Notes: generated by a model from the sequence alone, not told the origin. DNA of 64,000 nucleotides from DASRDU01 sp035652435 (GCA_035652435.1 DASRDU010000193.1:1-64000); one strand, 5' to 3'; shown: positions 1 through 9,156, counted from the first letter of the stretch. A program made the numbers and translations.

Positions 1-1418
1 GACGATGGGCGCCGCCATTGAGGTTCCATTCAGCGTCATCAAATCCTTCTTCGAGTCACTGAGGCCTGCAAAATCCAGTTGCGGGTGAGCCGTCACCAGC
101 GCATTCCGGGCCGCCTCCGCGCCCATTATTTTGTTGCCCGGCGCGACCAGATCGGGCTTGATCAGATTGTCGTAGTGTCTGACGCCCCAGGCATCAACCG
201 TGAATCCGCGCGTCGGCCCGCGTGAACTGTAAGTGGCAACGGTGTCATCTGACCTCGCGTCGGTGCCGTAAGTGTTCACCGCCCCCACCGTGATCACTGA
301 CGGGTCAATGCCGGGCGAGTGGATGCCGCCGTAGATCCTGCCGCCATTGATATCCTTCCCGTCGTTGCCGGCGGCGGCGACGACGACGATCCCGGCGTCG
401 TGGGCGCGACGCGCGGCCAGGCACAAAGGGTCTTTCAGGTAGCTGTCTTTGGCGAGCGTGCCAAGACTCAGGTTGATGATGTGAATCTTTTGCGCGGTTT
501 TATTGGTGATGCACCAGTTGATCGCATTGATGATACCGCTGGCACTGCCCGCCCCAGTCCCGTCGAGTACGCGCAGGTTGAGAATTCTGGCCGCAGGGGC
601 AATGCCCTTGTAAGCGCCCGCGACGACATCAGCAGTGCCGATGGCCATTGAAGTGACGTGAGTACCGTGTCCATAAGGATCAGTAGTCACGCCCAGCCCG
701 GTGTAATCCTGTGAATAAGCGAGGCAGGTGGCTTTGATCAGTTGATTTCGATCGTCAACGCCGCTGTCGAGTACGGCAATGCCGATGCCTTTGCCGTCGA
801 GCGTCGTGTTGCTGATGAGGCTGCGAATCTGTGCCGCGCCCGTGGTCACTTCAAGATGCCCCATCGCCATCACCGGGCGGTCCGGGCTGATGTAAGAGAC
901 CGCACTCTCGGCCGCCAGCTGGCGAATCGCCGTCCGCGGCATTTCAACTGCCATCAGGCCTGAACTCTCGAACCGCCCGCTGACGCGCCCGCCGAGCGCC
1001 CTGACTCTTTCGCTCACCCTGAGGGCCGGCATCGCGGGGTCGGTCTGAAGGATGAAGCTCTGTCGTTCTTCGGGCGGGACTGCCAGTGAAGGGAGCGTGG
1101 CACCGTTCACCCTGCGGGCAGTGGAATCTTCATCCCGCCCGGCCCCGCCCTTCCGCGCTCTGGAAGCGAGGCGTTGCAACCACTCCCGCCTGACTTCGGC
1201 GAGCGATCTGCCGCGGAGTTCGGCCGCATTATCTTCGTCGTCCTGTTCCAGCATCTCCGCGAGGTCAGGCGCGACTTTGATTTTTTCCGGCCGCTTTGAG
1301 AGGTTCCGGTTTTGTCCGGTGACGGCCCTGTGCCCGCCGGTGCTGTCTCGAGGACCAGGATTACGCTGAGAAGGATAGTAAGTGTTTTCCTGGCGCCTTG
1401 CCCCCTGCTGTCACTCAT
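1..1418 (-). CDS. Subtilisin-like (S8) serine protease, cut by window edge, apparent frameshift
   Basis: Reading leftward, the protein has the complete first part of an S8 catalytic domain: Asp in VLDSGVD, His in GHGTHV, the oxyanion Asn in AAAGNDG, and Ser in NGTSMAAP just before the edge. It is about 60% like the neighbouring S8 protease by eye. The only good start is the ATG at 1418, preceded by an AGGAAAG Shine-Dalgarno and followed by a typical Sec signal peptide (basic residues, then LTILLSVILVL). That start lies in a different frame from the protease domain; the protease frame runs into a TGA just inside the signal peptide region and has no start of its own. The two frames overlap around the A6 run (T6 at 1281-1286 on the plus strand), where one missing base would restore a single reading frame. 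It is either a sequence error or a decayed gene. Export and peptidase role follow from the family. Confidence 0.8.
1281..1286 (-). other. Homopolymer at probable frameshift site of the first S8 protease
   Basis: A run of six A on the coding (minus) strand lies where the signal-peptide frame and the protease frame overlap. Reading one base back here joins the signal peptide to the sequence IKVAPDLAEMLEQ, which looks like the true propeptide start. The preceding base is G, so this is not a perfect A-AAA-AAG slippery heptamer. A missing A is the simplest explanation. Confidence 0.5.
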
Positions 1419-1505
1419 GCTCTTTACCTTTCCTCCAGGCTGGTATCAGATCCGTTACGCCTGATGAGAAGAAAGGTCGGCTCGGGTGCCGGATTACTTC
1501 TGTCG

Positions 1506-1680
1506 GGCGTCGCTTCGGGAACTCCCTGCTGCCATATCGCCCCCCGGGGGGTGACTACAGGCCGGTGAGTACGTGCCGCCTCCGGCTTTCGCGCGGAGTA
1601 AGCTCTTATCGGTGACGATTATTTGCAGTAAAAGAACGTGCCCACTGCCCGGTTGGCGCCTCGTTATAAGTGAGTCGAGT
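1506..1680 (-). promoter_or_regulatory. Leader element copy 1 upstream of S8 protease (putative structured RNA)
   Basis: This stretch is repeated almost base for base at 5142-5316, also upstream of an S8 protease on the same strand. The best conserved part (about 1545-1620) holds, on the transcribed strand, a hairpin GCCGG...CCGGC, a second hairpin of the form GTCACCCC...GGGGCGAT, and a small GGGA/TCCC stem. A -10-like TTATAAC lies at the upstream end (near 1665). The match to copy 2 covers about 175 bp while the surrounding non-coding DNA does not match. I could not assign it to a known riboswitch class. Confidence 0.6.
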
Positions 1681-1948
1681 GCCACACCTGCAATCCAGCC
1701 CGATCCTGTTGAAGTGACAGCAGTAACCACTGACTGATCGGACTGCTGTGGCACCCGGCACGGCCACTGCAGCCATCACTTTGACCGGGCCCGCCGGCTG
1801 AAGCGGTCAGACTGACCGACAGCACAAACCACCCTGTCTGAGGAGTCGCCATGAAAAAAAATCGGGCCGAATTGTGATGACTCATAATTCGGCCCCGAGT
1901 AGTTGGGGAATGAGGACAAACGGATTTCAGACAGGTGCGGCCACGTGT
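1681..1948. other. Intergenic stretch without a gene
   Basis: Between the leader of the first S8 protease and the end of the GNAT gene I see no convincing coding frame. It should hold the promoter of the protease at its left side; I cannot define a -35 with confidence. Confidence 0.5.
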
Positions 1949-2866
1949 TCAGTCCTCCGCCAGCGGCTTCAGGTAGCGGGCCTGATATTCCCCGCAACGG
2001 GAGAAGCCGACCTGCTCGTAGACGCGCCGCGCCACCAGTTTATCGGGCTCGACGACCAGACAGATGACCTGCTGCTGATTCAGCCGGCGGTGGGTCAGTT
2101 CCGCCACGCAGCTCTTTGCGATCCCGCGCTGACGATACTCGGGGTGCGTCCAGATGCCTTCGAGGTAGATCGCTTCCGGAGTGATGCTTTGCAACTCGGC
2201 TTTGAAGACCACTCTGCCGTCCTCGATCTTCACCCAGGTGCGCCCGCGCTCGATGCGTTCGGCGGCGCGCCGCCGGTACCCTTCGGGGTCGGCGATGCGC
2301 GGGTCAATGCCACTCTCTTCCCGCACCATCTCGGCCTGCGCCTCGGCCACGACGTCAATTTCTTCGGGCCCGGCTTTCTGCATCTGCAACCGTTCGAGCG
2401 GCAGGCGCGGCTCCTCGCAGACGTACCAGAGATGATTATGCACGAGCCTGGTCTCGCGCCCGAACCGCGCCAACTGCGTCCAGAAGATCTCGACCTGGCG
2501 GCGCGGGCCGAAGATGACATGGCCTTTGGCCCGCATTTCCGCCGCCGCCCGGGCGAAGCCTCGCAGCACGGCCTCTTCATTCTCCGGCCCGGTGAAAAGC
2601 AGAATCGCGTGGCCGAGCAGCGCGACTCCGGCCAACTGGCCGTCTTCAAAACAGCCGCAGAGCAGGCCGCGGTGTTTCGGACTGCGGATGCCGTAATCCT
2701 CGATCTGGCTCTGCAGGTGGACGCCCTGCAGCGGGTCTGTGGCCAGGTATTCGAGTACCCGCGCGTGGTCGGCTTCCTCCAGTTCTCTAACCTCGCGCCG
2801 GACGACGGCGCGAGGCCGCCGGTCGGCGGGCTGAGAGATGGCAATTGCCTTTTTCTCTCTTTTCAT
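1949..2866 (-). CDS. GNAT-family N-acetyltransferase
   Basis: A 305-residue cytoplasmic protein. The C-terminal half is a GNAT fold with the acetyl-CoA binding segment GIWTHPEYRQRGIAKS (R-Q-R-G-I-A being the pyrophosphate loop) and a closing ARRVYEQVGF helix-strand typical of the family. The N-terminal half resembles the DUF4081-type domain that precedes GNAT in some bacterial acetyltransferases. The ATG at 2866 has AGGAG five bases upstream. It lies between the two S8 proteases on the same strand, 96 bp after the second one. The substrate cannot be told from the sequence. Confidence 0.8.
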   Translation of the reverse strand: MKREKKAIAISQPADRRPRAVVRREVRELEEADHARVLEYLATDPLQGVHLQSQIEDYGIRSPKHRGLLCGCFEDGQLAGVALLGHAILLFTGPENEEAVLRGFARAAAEMRAKGHVIFGPRRQVEIFWTQLARFGRETRLVHNHLWYVCEEPRLPLERLQMQKAGPEEIDVVAEAQAEMVREESGIDPRIADPEGYRRRAAERIERGRTWVKIEDGRVVFKAELQSITPEAIYLEGIWTHPEYRQRGIAKSCVAELTHRRLNQQQVICLVVEPDKLVARRVYEQVGFSRCGEYQARYLKPLAED

Positions 2867-2962
2867 AACAACTCCTGATCGCTCTACAGTCGTTTCCGTG
2901 CCTCACCGAAACCAGCCGGCATTCGATGCTACCGACGGGCTCGGGAGAGTTGTTATGCCCTT

Positions 2963-4960
2963 TCAGTTAGCCACATCGTCCTGAACAGGGGTCATACAAA
3001 CAGACCCATCCCCATTGGCAGGAACAGAGAGTGCCAGTGACACGGAGGCCGCCGAGGTCCCCAGGACGCAGTCTGAAACCACGACCCCGTCGCCCAGCAC
3101 GACCCCGTCGCCCAAGACGACGCCGTCGCCTAGCACGACGCCTTGGATCACAAGCGTGCCGCCGTCCAGGGTGGTGCCGTCGCCCAGCACGACGCCGTCG
3201 CCCAGCACGACGCCGTCAATCAGCACCACCCCGTTGGGTACGAGGCTGCCGTTGGTATAGAGGACGCCGTCAACCAGCACCACACCCGTCCCGTAAATGC
3301 CCTGATACTTCGTGATCAGATTCAAACCGGTAATAAAATTCCACTTCTGGATGATTCCCCCGCCCCAGGAAAAGGTCGTTCCCGCGATGGTCGTGGTCTG
3401 TGCAGGGACGGCTCCCGCCAGCAGTGGATCCCCCAGCGTCCGGCCCGCGAGGTCTGTCCGAATGCGCCCGGCCAGCCGCACCGCGCCTTCAACATTGAGC
3501 AACCCGGCACCCTGCTCGAGCGTCGTGGCCCCGGCCAGCGGCTGGGCCGTATATTCCAGTACTGCCTTGACCAGATTCGGCGTCAGCGCGGGATTGCGCT
3601 GGAGTACGAGGGCTGCCGCCCCGGCGACGGCAGGAGTCGCCATAGATGTCCCACTCATATACATCATCGCGTGATCAATGTTGGAATTGGTCGAGGCGTC
3701 GAGCGATGGATTGTTAGTCACCAGATAATTGTCCGGCGATTGAGCCTCGATCAGCTTATTGCCCGGCGCAATCAGGTCGGGCTTGATCAGATTGTCATAG
3801 TGCTTCGTTCCCCCGGCGTCAGTGTAGGAACCGCGCGTCGGGCCGCGCGAACTGTAAGTCGCCACCATGTCATCCGTGCGGGTGTCGGTGCCCTGAGTGT
3901 TGGCGGCCCCGACCGTAATTGCCGACGGCTCGATGCCCGGGGAGTGGATGGCCCCGAAGACCTTGTTGCCGTCGGCATCCTTGCCCATATTGCCGGCGGC
4001 GACGCAGACCACAATGCCCGCGTTGACGGCCCGCCGGACGGCCTGACAGAGAGGGTCATTCTGGTAGGAGTCCACGGCCGTGGCGCCCAAGCTCAGGTTC
4101 ATCACGCGGATGTTGTAAGCGGCCTTGTTGGTGATGCACCAGTCAATCCCGGCAATCGCGTTCGAGCTGGCCCCCCAGCCGAAAGAGTTGAGTACCCGGA
4201 CGTTGATGATCCGGGCATTGGGGGCGATCCCCGTGTAAGCGCCTTGGGCGACGTGTGAGTTGCCGGCGGCGATGGAGGCGACGTGTGTCCCGTGGCCGTA
4301 AGGGTCATCGGTCCTGCCCTCGCCGGTGAAATCCACGCTGGCCGTAATTCTGGATGTTGAATTGGCCGCGCGGAAGGCGTGGTGAGCCGGCGCGATGCCG
4401 GAATCAAGGATGGCGATGCCGACGCCGGTGCCGTCAATCGTGCCGGTCGCGGCGGTGCCGTAGTTTCTGGCTTGGCCGGCCCCGGTAGTGGTCTCCAGAT
4501 GGCCGGTCAGCAGGGTGGCGCGATCATATGACATGTAGTTGACATCGTCGCGAGCCGCGATCCCGGCAACTTCGTCGGCCGGGAGAGACACGGCCAGCGC
4601 CAGGACGTTGGTATATTTCCTTTTCACCGACCCGCCCGCCCGATTGATGGCTGAGATCAGCTGCTTCGTCGGCGCCCCCGGCGTCTGGATGACGATCGGC
4701 ACCGGGCGAGAGGAGCCCGAACCGCCGTCAGCCTTCAAGGCCATCGTTTGGGACGAACCGGTCGCCGATGTGGTCGAGCCGGAAGTTACGATGTCCTGCA
4801 AATCGGCGGAGACTTTGGACCCTTCGGTGGCAGCCTGCACCCGATGCTCAAATCGCACCCCGAACGGGATTCCCGACACCGCACTCCACACGAGCAGCGC
4901 GACGATCAGAAACCGCGTGATGACCTTCCTGTTTCTCGGGATTTGATTCATACGTTTCAT
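2963..4960 (-). CDS. Subtilisin-like (S8) serine protease with hexapeptide-repeat tail
   Basis: A secreted protease of 665 residues. After a basic start (MKRMNQIPRNRKVITRF) comes a hydrophobic signal segment, an inhibitor-like propeptide region, then the S8 domain with Asp in AILDSGIAP, His in YGHGTHVAS, oxyanion Asn in VAAGNMGK and Ser in MSGTSMATP. The last ~110 residues are unusual: many copies of GVVLGD arranged every six residues, ending in a two-cysteine stretch. I chose the ATG at 4960 because GAGGTAAGAAGA precedes it closely; the frame is open further upstream but lacks a ribosome site there. Its leader at 5142-5316 is shared with the other S8 protease. Peptidase activity is inferred from the intact triad; the substrate is unknown. 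Confidence 0.92.
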   Translation of the reverse strand: MKRMNQIPRNRKVITRFLIVALLVWSAVSGIPFGVRFEHRVQAATEGSKVSADLQDIVTSGSTTSATGSSQTMALKADGGSGSSRPVPIVIQTPGAPTKQLISAINRAGGSVKRKYTNVLALAVSLPADEVAGIAARDDVNYMSYDRATLLTGHLETTTGAGQARNYGTAATGTIDGTGVGIAILDSGIAPAHHAFRAANSTSRITASVDFTGEGRTDDPYGHGTHVASIAAGNSHVAQGAYTGIAPNARIINVRVLNSFGWGASSNAIAGIDWCITNKAAYNIRVMNLSLGATAVDSYQNDPLCQAVRRAVNAGIVVCVAAGNMGKDADGNKVFGAIHSPGIEPSAITVGAANTQGTDTRTDDMVATYSSRGPTRGSYTDAGGTKHYDNLIKPDLIAPGNKLIEAQSPDNYLVTNNPSLDASTNSNIDHAMMYMSGTSMATPAVAGAAALVLQRNPALTPNLVKAVLEYTAQPLAGATTLEQGAGLLNVEGAVRLAGRIRTDLAGRTLGDPLLAGAVPAQTTTIAGTTFSWGGGIIQKWNFITGLNLITKYQGIYGTGVVLVDGVLYTNGSLVPNGVVLIDGVVLGDGVVLGDGTTLDGGTLVIQGVVLGDGVVLGDGVVLGDGVVVSDCVLGTSAASVSLALSVPANGDGSVCMTPVQDDVAN
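3089..3232 (-). repeat. Interrupted tandem 18-bp repeat encoding GVVLGD units
   Basis: Near-identical 18-bp units (plus-strand form GTCGCCCAGCACGACGCC) occur in blocks at about 3089-3146 and 3178-3232, separated by diverged units. Each unit encodes six residues, so each is one VVLGDG hexapeptide in the tail of the protease. Such repeats can change copy number by slippage. Confidence 0.8.
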
Positions 4961-5141
4961 TCTTCTTACCTCTTCTCTGCCGACGGGATTGAACTCCGAT
5001 TCAGTTCGACAACGGGCGGCCCGCAAATCCCCGGGGGGGGCGGGATAATAAATTGCCGTGGCCCCCGGGCGACCGCCTCGCTCCGGTCAGGAAGTTCGTC
5101 AGATAAGTTGGGAAGATCGGCTGGAAGGGAAGTGAAGAAGC

Positions 5142-5316
5142 GTCGCTTCGGGAACTTCCTGCTGCCATGTCACCCTGAGGGGTGACTACAGGCCGGTGAG
5201 TGCGTGCCGCCTCCGGCTTTCGCGCGGAGTAAGCTCTTATCGGTGACGACTGCCTTGAAATTAAAGAACGCGCCCACTGGTTGTGAGCGTCGTGGTATAG
5301 GCGAGTCATGTGCCGC
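5142..5316 (-). promoter_or_regulatory. Leader element copy 2 upstream of S8 protease (putative structured RNA)
   Basis: Second copy of the element at 1506-1680. Here the second hairpin is GTCACCC-CTCA-GGGTGAC, whereas copy 1 has a longer C/G stem and a changed foot, so pairing is largely kept while bases differ. The hairpin GCCGG...CCGGC is identical apart from one loop base. A TATACC box near 5295 could be the -10 element. The element ends roughly 180 bases before the start codon, leaving a long downstream leader that includes a C8-G8-rich palindrome around 5024-5042. Confidence 0.6.
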
Positions 5317-5487
5317 GCGCGCCGCGCTGCCGGGTATCCACTTCTCCGGGCTGCAATAATGGTTGCGAGACCTCTGCTTTCGGGCATCTGGTCACGCCGG
5401 ACTTCCGGTCAGTCTGACCGGGCTGATTGCCGGGATCTGGAATGCCGCCGTCATTCTGAACAGGCTTTTATCCGGATGGGGCAGCCG

Positions 5488-5516
5488 TTGAACTGGCCGG
5501 AGTCTCTTGTTATCCT
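5488..5516 (+). promoter_or_regulatory. Sigma70-type promoter of hpnCDE
   Basis: TTGAAC (5488-5493) and TATCCT (5511-5516) are separated by 17 bp. Transcription would start near 5523, about 40 bases before the TTG start of hpnC. Confidence 0.6.
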
Positions 5517-5564
5517 CTCGGCTTAGTCCGCAGCGGGAATAGTGACAACCTTCTGAGACCTGAT

Positions 5565-6467
5565 TTGAGCGCACAGCCGAGACAATCGCTGACCGGGCCA
5601 TTGCCCCCTTCCTTCAGCGTGGCCGAAGCCTTCGGTTACTGCGAGCGGGTGGCGCGCGCGCATTACGAAAACTTCCCCGTCGGCTCGCTGCTCGTCCCGA
5701 GAGACCGCCGCGCGCACGTTTACAACATCTACGCCTTCGCGCGCACCGCGGACGATTTTGCGGATGAGGGCTATGACACTCCGCTCACCGAAAGCGAACG
5801 CCTGGCCGCGCTCGATGACTGGGAGCGGCAACTGGAAGATTGTTACCGGGGCAGGGCGTCGCACCCGGTCTTCATCGCGCTCGGTGAAACGGTCAGGGAA
5901 CTGCGGCTGCCGATCCAGCTGTTCAGCGACCTGCTCTCGGCTTTCAAACAGGACGTGGTCAGGCGGCGGTATGCGGACTTTGATGAGGTGCTGGATTACT
6001 GCCGGCGTTCGGCGAACCCCGTGGGCCGGCTGATCCTGCTGCTCTTCGGCTACCGCGATGAACACTTACACCGGCTCTCGGATCACATCTGCACCGCGCT
6101 GCAGCTCGCCAATTTCTGGCAGGACGTGTCAGTTGATTTACAGAAAGACCGCATCTACCTGCCCGAGGATGAGCGGCGGAGGTTCGGCTGTACTGAAGAA
6201 GATTTGAAGGCGCGCCGTTTCAATGAATGCTCTGCCGCGCTCATGCAGTTTCAGGTCGAGCGCACCCGCGAATTGTTTGAGCGCGGGCGGGCGCTGCCCG
6301 CGCTCGTGCGCGGGCGGCTGGCGTTCGAGTTGCGGCTGACCTGGCTCGGCGGCATGCGCATCCTCGAACGCATCGAGCGGCAGCGTTACGACACGCTCAG
6401 CCGGCGGCCGAAGATTACGACGCTCGATAAGATCACGCTGCTGGCAAAGGCCCTGAAGAAGTCATGA
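5565..6467 (+). CDS. hpnC: Hydroxysqualene synthase HpnC
   Basis: A 300-residue trans-isoprenyl diphosphate synthase of the squalene/phytoene synthase family. The N-terminal AYxxCERxARxHYENFPV-like segment and the acidic motif DDFADE (first Asp-rich site) and the second site in NFWQDVSVDLQKDR match HpnC, which converts presqualene diphosphate to hydroxysqualene. The start is a TTG at 5565; upstream in-frame stops leave no ATG, and the N-terminus of the family begins close to this point. It is first in an operon with hpnD and hpnE, joined by four-base ATGA overlaps, and has its own promoter at 5488-5516. Confidence 0.93.
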   Translation: MSAQPRQSLTGPLPPSFSVAEAFGYCERVARAHYENFPVGSLLVPRDRRAHVYNIYAFARTADDFADEGYDTPLTESERLAALDDWERQLEDCYRGRASHPVFIALGETVRELRLPIQLFSDLLSAFKQDVVRRRYADFDEVLDYCRRSANPVGRLILLLFGYRDEHLHRLSDHICTALQLANFWQDVSVDLQKDRIYLPEDERRRFGCTEEDLKARRFNECSAALMQFQVERTRELFERGRALPALVRGRLAFELRLTWLGGMRILERIERQRYDTLSRRPKITTLDKITLLAKALKKS

Positions 6468-7402
6468 AATCTGCGGCACTTAAAGACATCCACTTCACGC
6501 CCTGGCGGCTGCGCGAGCGCACGCGCGGCTTCCGGCAGGATCTGGCGAAGACGATCCAGTCGAATTTCTTCTACTCGTTCCTCTTCCTGCCGAAACAGAA
6601 GCGCGAGGCGATCATAGACATCTACAAATTCTGCCGCGCCGTGGATGACATCGTGGATGACATGATGGACGCGCAGGCGGCCGGCGAGGCGGCTCACGTG
6701 AATGACCCGCTTGAGGCGCTCAACGAGTGGCGCAGGGAACTGGACGCATGTTACGCCGGGCGCCCGACGACCACTCAGTCGCAAAAACTGCGGCGCGTGC
6801 TGGATCGCTTCCCGATGCCGAAGGAGTATTTCGAGGAGCTGATCGCCGGCTGCGAAATGGATCTGTCGCGACAGCGTTACGAGACCTTCGATGAGCTTTA
6901 CCAGTACTGCTACCGCGTCGCCTCGATTACGGGGCTGATGTGCATAGAGATTTTCACCTACCGCTCGCCGCGCACACGTGAGTACGCGATCAACCTCGGG
7001 CTGGCCCTGCAACTGACCAACATCCTGCGCGATCTGAAGGAAGACGCCGCGCGCGGTCGCGTTTACCTGCCGCAGGAAGACCTGCGCCGGTTCGATTACT
7101 CGGAACGTGAGCTGATGGACGGGGTCATCAACGACAATTTCCGCGCCCTGATGCGCTTCGAATGTCGGCGCGCCAGGGATTATTACCGCCGCGCCGCCGA
7201 GTGCCTGCCCGCGGAAGACCTCCCGACTCTCACCGCCGCCCGCACGATGGGCAAAATCTACTTCCGCCTGCTCGAACAGATCGAAGAGGTCAGCTACGAC
7301 GTCTTCAATCACCAGATTCGCCTGCACCGCCCGGAACGCTTCCTCATCGCCTTCAGCGAATGGGCGAAGGCCGAAGCCAAGGCAAAGGTTGTGGGGCAAT
7401 GA
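6464..7402 (+). CDS. hpnD: Presqualene diphosphate synthase HpnD
   Basis: A 312-residue member of the squalene/phytoene synthase family. The first Asp-rich motif is CRAVDDIVDD and the second is LTNILRDLKEDAARGR; YLPQEDL follows, as in phytoene and presqualene synthases. HpnD condenses two farnesyl diphosphates to presqualene diphosphate. Its ATG overlaps the stop of hpnC by four bases and its stop overlaps the start of hpnE in the same way, indicating translational coupling of the three squalene-forming enzymes. Confidence 0.94.
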   Translation: MKSAALKDIHFTPWRLRERTRGFRQDLAKTIQSNFFYSFLFLPKQKREAIIDIYKFCRAVDDIVDDMMDAQAAGEAAHVNDPLEALNEWRRELDACYAGRPTTTQSQKLRRVLDRFPMPKEYFEELIAGCEMDLSRQRYETFDELYQYCYRVASITGLMCIEIFTYRSPRTREYAINLGLALQLTNILRDLKEDAARGRVYLPQEDLRRFDYSERELMDGVINDNFRALMRFECRRARDYYRRAAECLPAEDLPTLTAARTMGKIYFRLLEQIEEVSYDVFNHQIRLHRPERFLIAFSEWAKAEAKAKVVGQ

Positions 7403-8778
7403 CCACGACGACCTCCCCATCGGATACAGACCATCAGGTGCTGATCGTCGGCGGCGGCTTTGCCGGACTCGCCGCCGCGGTTGATCTGGCCGAAGCCGGA
7501 AAGCGCGTGCTGCTGCTCGAACGCCGGGCCTTTCTCGGCGGTCGCGCTTACTCATTCACCGACCAGACGACGGGCGATACCGTTGATAACGGGCAGCACC
7601 TGATGATGGGTTGCTATCACCACACGCTGGACTTCCTCGGCCGGATCGGGTCAGCTCACAAGCTCAGGTTTCAGGCCAACCCGCGCGTGGATTTTTTGCA
7701 CGAACGCGAGGGCCACGCGAGTTTCCGCTGTCCGCCCATACCTGCGCCATTGCACCTGCTGGCGGGGCTGTCAGGGTTGCAAAGCATCGGGTGGCGGGAC
7801 CGGATCAGCGCCCTGCGCGTCGGGCTGGCGTTGCGCAGGCTGAACGGTGATCGCGCGAGACTCGGTGACATCACCGTGCGCGAGTGGCTGACCGAACTCG
7901 GTCAGACCGGGAAGATGCAGCACCGCTTCTGGGATCTGGTCGCGCTGGCGACGCTCAATGAACAGCCCGAGCGCGCCTCGGCCGATATGTTCGCGCGGGT
8001 GCTGGATCAGGCTTTCATGCACACGCGGCGCGATTCGACGATGGTCATCTCGCGGGTCGGCCTGAGCGATCTGTACACGGACGACGCGCGGCGATTCATT
8101 ACGGCGCGCGGCGGCGAAGTGCGGCTGAATGCGCCGGTCGCGAGCCTCGATTTTGAGAACGGGCGCGCGGCGGGCGTGACCCTGCGCAGCGGCGAGCGCA
8201 TCGCCGCCCGGACGGTCATCAGCGCCGTGCCGTACTTTATGCTCCGGACGATGCTCCCGCCCGCGGTCGTGAATGAGTGTGACAGCTTCCGCGCCATCCC
8301 GCAGTTTCAGTCCGCGCCGATAGTTTCAATCAACCTCTGGTACGACGAGCCGGTCACCGATCTCGAATTCGTCGGGTTGCTGGATTCGCGGATCGAATGG
8401 GTCTTTAACAAAAACGCGATTGCGGGCGAATCGCACAAACGGCGACAGCATCTGGCGCTCGTTATCAGCGGCGCGCACGAGGTGGCGGACTGGCCGAAGG
8501 AGCGGCTCGTCGAAATGGCGACTGCCGAGATGCATAGATTCTTCCCGGTATCGCGGCGCGCCCGCGTCGTGCATTCATTCGTCGTCAAGGAGCAGCACGC
8601 CACGATGTCGCACACGGTCGGCGTGGCGAAACTGCGGCCCGCCCAGCGTACGCCGTTCGATAACTTCCTGCTGGCCGGAGACTGGACGGCGACCGGATTG
8701 CCCGCGACGATTGAAGGCGCGGTGTGGAGCGGGCAGGAGTGCGCGCGGGCGATCCTCGCCGCCGCGACTTCGCCCTGA
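7399..8778 (+). CDS. hpnE: Hydroxysqualene dehydroxylase HpnE (FAD-dependent)
   Basis: A 459-residue flavoprotein of the phytoene desaturase/amine oxidase superfamily. It begins with the dinucleotide-binding fold LIVGGGFAGLAAAV, followed by the RRAFLGGRAYSF segment found in this family, and ends with LAGDWTATGLPATIEGAVWSG, the C-terminal FAD site. HpnE removes the hydroxyl group of hydroxysqualene to give squalene. I chose the ATG at 7399, which overlaps the hpnD stop, although the frame is open further upstream inside hpnD. With hpnC and hpnD it completes the three-step route to squalene. Confidence 0.93.
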   Translation: MTTTTSPSDTDHQVLIVGGGFAGLAAAVDLAEAGKRVLLLERRAFLGGRAYSFTDQTTGDTVDNGQHLMMGCYHHTLDFLGRIGSAHKLRFQANPRVDFLHEREGHASFRCPPIPAPLHLLAGLSGLQSIGWRDRISALRVGLALRRLNGDRARLGDITVREWLTELGQTGKMQHRFWDLVALATLNEQPERASADMFARVLDQAFMHTRRDSTMVISRVGLSDLYTDDARRFITARGGEVRLNAPVASLDFENGRAAGVTLRSGERIAARTVISAVPYFMLRTMLPPAVVNECDSFRAIPQFQSAPIVSINLWYDEPVTDLEFVGLLDSRIEWVFNKNAIAGESHKRRQHLALVISGAHEVADWPKERLVEMATAEMHRFFPVSRRARVVHSFVVKEQHATMSHTVGVAKLRPAQRTPFDNFLLAGDWTATGLPATIEGAVWSGQECARAILAAATSP

Positions 8779-8844
8779 AACGGCGGCCTGGCTTCTGATC
8801 GGGACGCTGGCAGATTAATTGTCTGCGGTTGTCACTCACTTTTC

Positions 8845-8873
8845 TTGCCCCTTTCATTGGGGGTGACTATACT
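8845..8873 (+). promoter_or_regulatory. Sigma70-type promoter upstream of the exordium-like gene
   Basis: TTGCCC (8845-8850) and TATACT (8868-8873) with a 17-bp spacer. The predicted start site near 8880 would give a leader of about 275 bases before the ATG at 9157. I see no gene in 8779-9156. Confidence 0.6.
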
Positions 8874-9156
8874 CCACCGGATTCCTGATTCAGGCAGCGG
8901 AGCAGCCGCGCTACCACAGTCTCCCGCGGTTGCCTCGCTTTCTCCCGGCAGTATGACTCCCGGAAGGGAACGAAGAAGATGCCTGATTACGCCTCACTGA
9001 AATTGACGTAACGCCGAATCCGCCGCGAGCCTCTCTGCCCGCGGTCCGGGCTGGAATTACCCAGGTCATTTTCAGCCCCGGTTACTGATCAGAAAACTCA
9101 GGCCGCTTTCCCGGCAGTATGCAGATAAAACCACTCATTCAGTGAAAGGATTATCA

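Noticed and set aside
1281..1286. Programmed -1 frameshift in the first S8 protease
   Set aside because: The run is preceded by G, so the slippery heptamer is imperfect, and no stimulating structure is evident. An indel is simpler; I report only the frame break.
1874..2878. A 334-codon open frame on the plus strand opposite the GNAT gene
   Set aside because: It mirrors the real gene; its translation has no family features, while the minus strand shows a clear acetyltransferase with a good ribosome site.
3089..3232. CRISPR-like short repeats
   Set aside because: The units are adjacent 18-bp repeats without spacers and encode a hexapeptide repeat inside the protease.
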